A stretch of DNA of 49,507 bases from an uncultured Gammaproteobacteria bacterium (lineage in GTDB: Bacteria > Pseudomonadota > Gammaproteobacteria > Steroidobacterales > GCA-2729495), in the NCBI GenBank assembly GCA_937921935.1, contig CAKZWQ010000019.1:1-49507 (forward strand), read 5' to 3'. Under the pieces are notes generated by a model that saw only the letters and a program-made list of their open reading frames with translations, was not told where the DNA came from and searched no databases. Position numbers and translations under genes: made by a program. Positions 45,311 to 49,507 of the stretch are shown in pieces. The first letter of the stretch is position 1; each line of letters starts with the position of its first letter.

Positions 45311-46354
45311 ATGCGTATCGCCCTTGTGACTGATGCCTGGCACCCGCAGGTCAATGGCGTGGTGACCACCCTGTCAGCCACCGCCAGAACCCTGCAGGCG
45401 ATGGGCGATGAAGTACGCGTCATTAACCCGCAGAATTGGCGCTCAGTGCCCTGCCCCACCTACCCGGAAATCCGCCTGGCGTGGCGTCCTTATCGGAAGG
45501 TTTCAGAGCAACTGAGTCAGTATCAACCCGATCGACTGCACATCGCCACCGAGGGACCTCTCGGCCTGGCAGCTCGCCGCTATGCGCAGCGTGAGGGCTT
45601 GCGTTTTACCACTTCGTATCACACACAGTTTCCCCAGTACGTTCGGGCCCGGGCACCCATTCCCCTGAGCGCCAGCTACGCGTTCCTGCGATGGTTTCAC
45701 GGTCCTGCCAGCCAGATCATGGTGGCCACCCGGAATCAGCAGCAAGATCTTGCGCAACATGGCTTTAGCCGGATGGTGCACTGGACGCGCGGCGCAGATA
45801 ACCGGATCTTCCGGCCCGGCGCCAAAGACTTCCTGCCGGACCCTCGGCCCATCTGGCTCTATGCCGGCCGCGTTGCCGTGGAAAAATCCATCGAGGAGTT
45901 TCTGCGGCTCGATCTTCCCGGCACCAAATACGTCGTGGGCGATGGCCCGGCCCGGGCCGAACTGGAGCAGCGCTTCCCCGCCGCCCGCTTCACGGGTTAT
46001 AAATTTGGCGCGGAACTCGCCGCGTATTTCGCAGCCGCCGATGTTTTTGTGTTTCCAAGCCGGACCGACACCTTCGGAATTGTCATGCTGGAAGCCATGG
46101 CCTGCGGCTTGCCGATAGCGGCTTACCCCGTCACAGGCCCACTGGATGTGGTCCAGCCTGGCAAGACCGGTGTCCTGGATGAAGACCTGCGCCAAGCCGC
46201 CCTGGCAGCCTTGCAACTGGATCCGCAGGCAGCCCTGGACTGCGCTGCCGAGTACTCCTGGGAAAACGCAACCCGGCAATTTCTCGACAATTTGGTTCCC
46301 ACCTGCGCGGATTACGCAGCCCGGAGCGTCAAACCGGGGAGAACAACTGCCTGA
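45311..46354 (+). CDS. Glycosyltransferase family 1 (GT4-type), possibly glycolipid-forming
   Basis: 347 residues, GT-B fold. N-terminal RIALVTDAWHPQVNGVVTTL is typical of SqdX/MgtA/PimB-like enzymes; the C-terminal half has LYAGRVAVEKSIEEFL, VVGDGPARAELEQRFP and the donor-site PSRTDTFGIVMLEAMACGLP (E-x7-E-type). Such enzymes transfer a sugar to diacylglycerol or phosphatidylinositol. Near dgkA and the Pho genes it could make a phosphorus-free glycolipid during phosphate starvation (inference). The stop overlaps the arsC start (TGATG). Confidence 0.88.
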   Translation: MRIALVTDAWHPQVNGVVTTLSATARTLQAMGDEVRVINPQNWRSVPCPTYPEIRLAWRPYRKVSEQLSQYQPDRLHIATEGPLGLAARRYAQREGLRFTTSYHTQFPQYVRARAPIPLSASYAFLRWFHGPASQIMVATRNQQQDLAQHGFSRMVHWTRGADNRIFRPGAKDFLPDPRPIWLYAGRVAVEKSIEEFLRLDLPGTKYVVGDGPARAELEQRFPAARFTGYKFGAELAAYFAAADVFVFPSRTDTFGIVMLEAMACGLPIAAYPVTGPLDVVQPGKTGVLDEDLRQAALAALQLDPQAALDCAAEYSWENATRQFLDNLVPTCADYAARSVKPGRTTA

Positions 46355-46851
46355 TGACCGAATCCCGCCGCTTGAATGTCCTGTTTCTGTGCACCGGCAA
46401 CTCAGCCCGCAGCGTGCTGGCAGAAGCTCTCCTCAACCATCTGGGGGATGGGCGTTTCCGGGCCTTTAGCGCGGGCAGCACACCCAAGGGAAAGATCCAT
46501 CCATTGGCCCTGACGGTACTCCGGAGAGAGAACCTGCCCGTGGCAGAGTTGCGCTCGAAAAGCTGGGATGAATTCCGGCTGCAAGGGGCACCGAAACTGG
46601 ATTTTGTATTCACGCTCTGCGACAGCGCGGCCGCCGAATCCTGCCCGGCCTGGCTGGGTCAGCCATTGACGGCCCACTGGGGACTGCCAGACCCGGCTGC
46701 CGCACAGGGCGGTGAATCTCTGCAGTTACAAGCTTTTTCAAAAACCCTTGTGGAGCTACGCAAACGCATCCAACGGTTTCTGCAAGTAACCGTGGACACT
46801 TCGGACAGGGGCGGCCTGCAGGCGCAGTTAAACAACATCGGTCATCTCTGA
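46354..46851 (+). CDS. arsC: Arsenate reductase, thioredoxin-coupled type (LMW-PTP fold)
   Basis: 165 residues. The P-loop CTGNSARS (CX5R) near residue 13 is shared with low-molecular-weight tyrosine phosphatases; two further cysteines in FTLCDSAAAESCPAW, seven residues apart, are the relay pair of thioredoxin-type ArsC, and DP in LPDPAAAQG is the general acid. It reduces arsenate, a phosphate mimic taken up by the Pst system. Translationally coupled to the glycosyltransferase. No arsR or arsB nearby. Confidence 0.88.
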   Translation: MTESRRLNVLFLCTGNSARSVLAEALLNHLGDGRFRAFSAGSTPKGKIHPLALTVLRRENLPVAELRSKSWDEFRLQGAPKLDFVFTLCDSAAAESCPAWLGQPLTAHWGLPDPAAAQGGESLQLQAFSKTLVELRKRIQRFLQVTVDTSDRGGLQAQLNNIGHL

Positions 46852-46866
46852 CCGCGGCCGGGAAAC

Positions 46867-47334
46867 TTACTCGCTGTTGTCTGACGTAGCCTTCTGCAAA
46901 TAGGCAATCAGATTGGCGCGGTCCGCGGCTTTTTTCACGCCGATAAATACCATGCGATTGCCGGGCAGGAATTCACTGGGCCGAAGCAGCCAGGCATCCA
47001 GGGCTTCAGGCGTCCAGATAACGTCCGCATCGGTCAAAGCCGGTGAGTAGGCAAATCCGGGCGCCAGACCGGCCTTGCGACCGAACATGCCATACAAATT
47101 CGGCCCGACCTTGTTTGGCTCTCCGGCTTTAAGGCTATGACAGGCCCGGCATTGCAGAAAGAGTGTCTGACCTCTTTTGAGGTCTGCCGTGGCCAGCAGA
47201 GCTTCGAGATCCGCCTCAGCGACAGCCGCAGACTCTGCAGCACTCTCGCCCGCATCACTCGGGGGCGCTGATTCCTGGGCGCACCCAAACAGCAAACTCG
47301 TCAGGGTCAGGGCAGATAGCCAGGCAGTCCTCAT
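46867..47334 (-). CDS. Class I cytochrome c, predicted lipoprotein
   Basis: 155 residues. Signal ending in a lipobox (LLFGC) and an Ala/Ser/Glu-rich linker, then a single haem site CRACH and distal Met in GNRMVFIGVKKAADR. This is the c550-like fold, anchored to a membrane by lipid and facing the periplasm. Its ATG overlaps the stop of the 2Fe-2S gene (TAATG), so it probably accepts electrons from that dehydrogenase. Convergent with arsC. Confidence 0.92.
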   Translation of the reverse strand: MRTAWLSALTLTSLLFGCAQESAPPSDAGESAAESAAVAEADLEALLATADLKRGQTLFLQCRACHSLKAGEPNKVGPNLYGMFGRKAGLAPGFAYSPALTDADVIWTPEALDAWLLRPSEFLPGNRMVFIGVKKAADRANLIAYLQKATSDNSE

Positions 47335-47834
47335 TAATCACTCTCCTCAATGAGCTGATCAGTACTCGTCTCGCGGGATTCTGCAACCAGCATCGCGGCC
47401 ACTTTGACGGCGCGCCGGATGCGTGGATAAGTGCCACAGCGACAGATATTCGTGATTCCCTGGTTGATATCAGTATCCGTGGGATTCGGATTCTGAACGA
47501 TTAGTGCAGCCGTCGCCATAATCATGCCGGGCTGACAATAGCCGCACTGGGGCACCTGCTCTTGTATCCAGGCGGCTTGTACCGGGTGGAGCTGTTCGGC
47601 ACTGCCAAGACCCTCGATGGTCGTTACTTCATTATCGGCTAGCGCACCCAGCGGCGTCAGACACGAACGCACGGCTTTGCCATCTATGTGCACTGTGCAG
47701 GCCCCGCACTGACCGATGCCACAGCCGTACTTCGTTCCGGTTAAGCCCAGTTCGTCGCGAAGCACCCAGAGCAGCGGTGTCTGGGGTGCTGCCACCACGT
47801 CAATTTGTCTGCCATTGACCTTTAGTTGCGTCAT
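47334..47834 (-). CDS. 2Fe-2S small subunit of a molybdenum hydroxylase (IorA/CoxS-like)
   Basis: 166 residues from ATG 47834 (MTQLKVNGRQIDVVAAP); upstream codons are atypical. Plant-type ferredoxin cluster CGIGQCGACTVHIDGKAVRSC, then the alpha-helical domain cluster CGYCQPGM ... CRCGTYPRI, the classical two [2Fe-2S] pattern. It passes electrons from a molybdopterin-cytosine subunit. That large subunit is absent: the next gene on either side is cytochrome c or the opposite-strand RHH-like gene. Orphan or split locus. Confidence 0.93.
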   Translation of the reverse strand: MTQLKVNGRQIDVVAAPQTPLLWVLRDELGLTGTKYGCGIGQCGACTVHIDGKAVRSCLTPLGALADNEVTTIEGLGSAEQLHPVQAAWIQEQVPQCGYCQPGMIMATAALIVQNPNPTDTDINQGITNICRCGTYPRIRRAVKVAAMLVAESRETSTDQLIEESD

Positions 47835-48066
47835 GGATTCACCTGCGGATGAAAGCGGCGGCGAGTCTAGCACGCCGCTTTTACCGGCCGGCCACCTGAG
47901 CCTGACCAGGGGCTCGCAAGGCGACCGTGCTGGCTCCGGGCATCGTGCCCGCCGCCAAACGCGAGGCCGCGGCGACAAATAAATGGCGAAAGCCAGGAAA
48001 AAAAGCTCGCCCATTGAGGAAGGAATGAACGCTAAACCCTCGAAATGTATTCACTTTGTACTGCAT

Positions 48067-48095
48067 TTGCACTGCAAAAAGAATACTTTTAGAAT
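48067..48095 (+). promoter_or_regulatory. Sigma70-type promoter overlapping GAATAC repeats
   Basis: TTGCAC (48067-48072) and TAGAAT (48090-48095) are separated by exactly 17 bases, about 30 bases ahead of the RHH-like gene. The hexamer GTATTC/GAATAC occurs at 48049-48054 (inverted), 48081-48086 and 48092-48097, around and within the promoter, and could be the operator for a ribbon-helix-helix repressor. Confidence 0.55.
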
Positions 48096-48124
48096 ACAAG
48101 CCAATTGGGGTTTATGGCTGAGAA

Positions 48125-48625
48125 ATGTTGTTGGAAATGAATTCAACGTCGGGGGCTGCAGGCAGTGAGAACAGGACCAAAACGGTTTCCTTGCGCCTGA
48201 CTGAGGCGGAACACGCCAAGATTCGAGAGATCGCTGCGCGCCTGGGCGCCGCCGAGTCCGCAGTCATTCGCTATGCGATTCGCAGCATGATCAACCGCCT
48301 CGCCCCGCTGCACGAAGCAGATACCAGCGGCTTCAGCCTGATCCCGGTGTTCGTGGAACACGGGGCGGAGTTATCCAGATATTTCGACCTGGATGCCTCT
48401 CGCCTCGAGCGAATCATCAACGGCGAAGAAAAAGAAACTCAGCAGGTTGAAAAGGAAGACCTGGTGCTGCTGGCCATGTCCGGCCTGGCAGAAACCAAGG
48501 TCCACGCGAAACTGCGCGAATTGCAGGAAACAAGCATTGAGCAGGGCGACTTGCCAGCAAGCCTGCGGAATTATTTTTACGACAAATACATTTACCAGAC
48601 TTCAGTGGAGAAGACAGGTGACTGA
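48125..48625 (+). CDS. Putative ribbon-helix-helix DNA-binding protein
   Basis: 166 residues (or 162 from a second ATG at 48137 with GGAA just ahead). Residues about 19-62 (KTVSLRLTEAEHAKIREIAARLG then SAVIRYAIRSMINRL) have the strand-helix-helix pattern of CopG/Arc-type RHH proteins. The remainder is helical, with charged segments (LERIINGEEKETQQVEKEDL), and not recognised. The stop codon lies within the left arm of the first hairpin repeat. It may regulate itself or the downstream repeat region. Function is inferred from fold pattern only. Confidence 0.6.
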   Translation: MLLEMNSTSGAAGSENRTKTVSLRLTEAEHAKIREIAARLGAAESAVIRYAIRSMINRLAPLHEADTSGFSLIPVFVEHGAELSRYFDLDASRLERIINGEEKETQQVEKEDLVLLAMSGLAETKVHAKLRELQETSIEQGDLPASLRNYFYDKYIYQTSVEKTGD

Positions 48626-48678
48626 CAGGTTGCGATTTCCAAATGCGTCATCGGGCGCAACCTGTCAGTCGGTTTTTT
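48620..48678 (+). repeat. Hairpin repeat copy 1 with T-tract
   Basis: Arms GACTGACAGGTTGCG (48620-48634) and CGCAACCTGTCAGTC (48656-48670), perfect 15 bp, enclose a 21-nt loop starting ATTTCC and ending TCATCGGG. TTTTTT follows at 48673. The left arm contains the TGA stop of the upstream gene, so this copy can serve as its terminator. Confidence 0.8.
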
Positions 48679-48736
48679 CCACCAACAATTCAGGAAACAA
48701 GTAAAGAGCGAACAACATCGGTCCCCAGAAACAGCG

Positions 48737-48785
48737 GCTGACAACCCGCGATTTCCAAATGCGTCATCGGGCGCGGGTTGTCAGC
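48737..48785 (+). repeat. Hairpin repeat copy 2
   Basis: Arms GCTGACAACCCGCG and CGCGGGTTGTCAGC (14 bp, perfect) around the identical 21-nt loop (48751-48771). Stem bases differ from copy 1 at several positions on both sides, yet remain paired. Flanks GGTCCCCAGAAACAGCG and TGATGTCTCC are shared with copy 3. No T-run follows. Confidence 0.8.
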
Positions 48786-48864
48786 TGATGTCTCCTCCCA
48801 CGAGGAAGCGGGACCAGGACGGGAAGACAGACACATAAGGATTACAAGGTCCCCAGAAACAGCG

Positions 48865-48913
48865 GCTGACAGCCCGCGATTTCCAAATGCGTCATCGGGC
48901 GCGGGTTGTCAGC
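48865..48913 (+). repeat. Hairpin repeat copy 3
   Basis: Arms GCTGACAGCCCGCG (48865-48878) and CGCGGGTTGTCAGC (48900-48913) pair with one G-U around the same 21-nt loop (48879-48899). Flanking sequence on both sides duplicates copy 2, showing recent duplication, while spacers differ. Confidence 0.8.
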
Positions 48914-49002
48914 TGATGTCTCCCAATAAAAGAGGATTGGGGCATGAATGCAACGCATAACGACAGGGCCTGTGGGCCAGCTAAAGGGTGTCGTGTAAAT
49001 GC

Positions 49003-49018
49003 GAGAGAGAGAGAGAGA
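49003..49018. repeat. (GA)8 microsatellite
   Basis: Eight GA dinucleotides in non-coding DNA between the hairpin repeats and the 105-nt tandem repeats. Potential slippage site; no gene frame crosses it that looks real. Confidence 0.8.
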
Positions 49019-49100
49019 ACTGCTTTAGGCAGATGAAGGAAGTGCAGTGGGAAATATCGGCCGTAACTAGAAGTCCGGTGTCGGCCGCATCGGCAATGAA

Positions 49101-49311
49101 GGATCAGCGGTACTGAACTGGAGTCGGTAACCGCGCCAATAAGCCGCCTGGCCCTGCTCGGTTGGGAGGTGGTGAGTGGAAGTGTGAAGTGAGCAGAGAA
49201 ATGGAGGATCAGCGGTACCGAGCTGGAGTCGGTAAACGCACTAATCAGCCGCCTGGCCCGACGGGGCCGGGAGGTCGTGACTGAAAAGTGGGAACAGAGC
49301 AGAGAAATGGA
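49101..49311. repeat. Two copies of a 105-106-nt tandem repeat
   Basis: GGATCAGCGGTAC starts at 49101 and again at 49206, and a partial third start (GGATGAG) lies at 49312. Shared blocks are GGAGTCGGTAA, GCCGCCTGGCCC, GGGAGGT and AGCAGAGAAATGGA; the copies differ at scattered sites. The region 48914-49401 has no convincing gene; open frames there are by-products of the repeat. Confidence 0.75.
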
Positions 49312-49401
49312 GGATGAGAAGACATGTTTATAAGCAGTAGAAAACAAGGGGCAAAGATCGGTGTGCATTCGCCACCGATGATTGTGCCGGGAAGAAATCC
49401 T

Positions 49402-49507
49402 ATGAGAAAACTTAAATCTGGCTTGATGACACTAGCCCTTGTGCTAGCCATCACACTACTCGGCGCACCAACCGCGGCGGCCTTGTCGTTGCCTGGCATT
49501 AGTGACT
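49402..49507 (+). CDS. N-terminus of an exported protein, cut by the window edge
   Basis: Starts MRKLKSGLMTLALVLAITLL, ending GAPTAAALSLPGISD at the edge: a good signal peptide with AxA cleavage site. GGGAAGAA lies about seven bases before the ATG. Only 35 residues are visible, so the family is unknown. Confidence 0.7.
   Translation, partial: MRKLKSGLMTLALVLAITLLGAPTAAALSLPGISD

Noticed and set aside
48620..48913. Possible CRISPR array
   Set aside because: Only three copies, of palindromic units with unequal 116- and 128-nt spacing, flanks also duplicated and no cas genes.
48620..48913. Integron attC sites
   Set aside because: No integrase gene, no R/L box core (GTTRRRY), and loops are identical rather than variable.
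48892..49368. Minus-strand open frame (158 codons) with internal repeats
   Set aside because: The internal protein repeats are simply the 105-nt DNA repeat read in one frame. There is no RBS and no homology, and it crosses the (GA)8 run.

Overview
The window is GC-rich, densely packed DNA from a Gram-negative bacterium, most likely a gammaproteobacterium. The evidence is outer-membrane porins, PhoB/PhoR with Pho-box-like sites, a MacAB-like export system, lipoprotein signals, c-type cytochrome and a GlyGly-CTERM-like protein tail. Genus cannot be fixed by reading alone. No rRNA, tRNA, insertion sequence or CRISPR array was found.

Layout. 1-1400: 3' end of a flavoprotein disulfide reductase and a small outer-membrane-type protein. 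1434-7210: one co-directional run with an ABC/MFP export system, a HIT protein, a hypoxanthine/uracil-type DNA glycosylase and glycerol kinase. 7267-8466 (minus): PPK2 polyphosphate kinase behind two small unknown genes. 8840-15781 (plus): an AspT-type antiporter, glutamate decarboxylase, CPA1 Na+/H+ antiporter, a lipoprotein glutaminase and a DcaP-like porin, flanked by a GltS-type Na+/glutamate symporter on minus. Together these would take glutamine through glutamate to GABA and couple it to ion gradients. 17374-24718 (minus): a seven-gene V/A-type ATPase operon in an unusual order (B-D-I-K-E-DUF2764-A), with a K subunit carrying residues typical of Na+-binding rotors. 24886-28800 (minus): bioF-bioD-bioA followed by an orphan modA.

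28863-34045: an MBL-fold hydrolase, a fragment of a luciferase-like monooxygenase, an exported reprolysin-type metalloprotease, and a divergent CoA-transferase / HMG-CoA-lyase-family pair. 34157-43512 (minus): a phosphate regulon: a porin preceded by a four-repeat Pho box, then (in transcription order) phoB-phoR-phoU-pstS-pstC-pstA-pstB, with Pho-box-like repeats ahead of phoB. Next to it lie an aquaporin pseudogene, a CHAD (polyphosphate-binding type) protein, diacylglycerol kinase, a glycosyltransferase and a thioredoxin-type arsenate reductase. 46867-47834 (minus): a cytochrome c lipoprotein and a 2Fe-2S subunit of a molybdenum hydroxylase whose large subunit is missing here.

48125-49507: a putative ribbon-helix-helix protein followed by about 780 bases of non-coding DNA. 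This holds three hairpins with one invariant 21-nt loop and changing but still paired stems, then a (GA)8 run and two copies of a 105-nt tandem repeat, then the start of an exported protein. The two most interesting systems are the glutamine/GABA/ion-cycling block with its neighbouring V-ATPase, and the covarying hairpin family at the right end.
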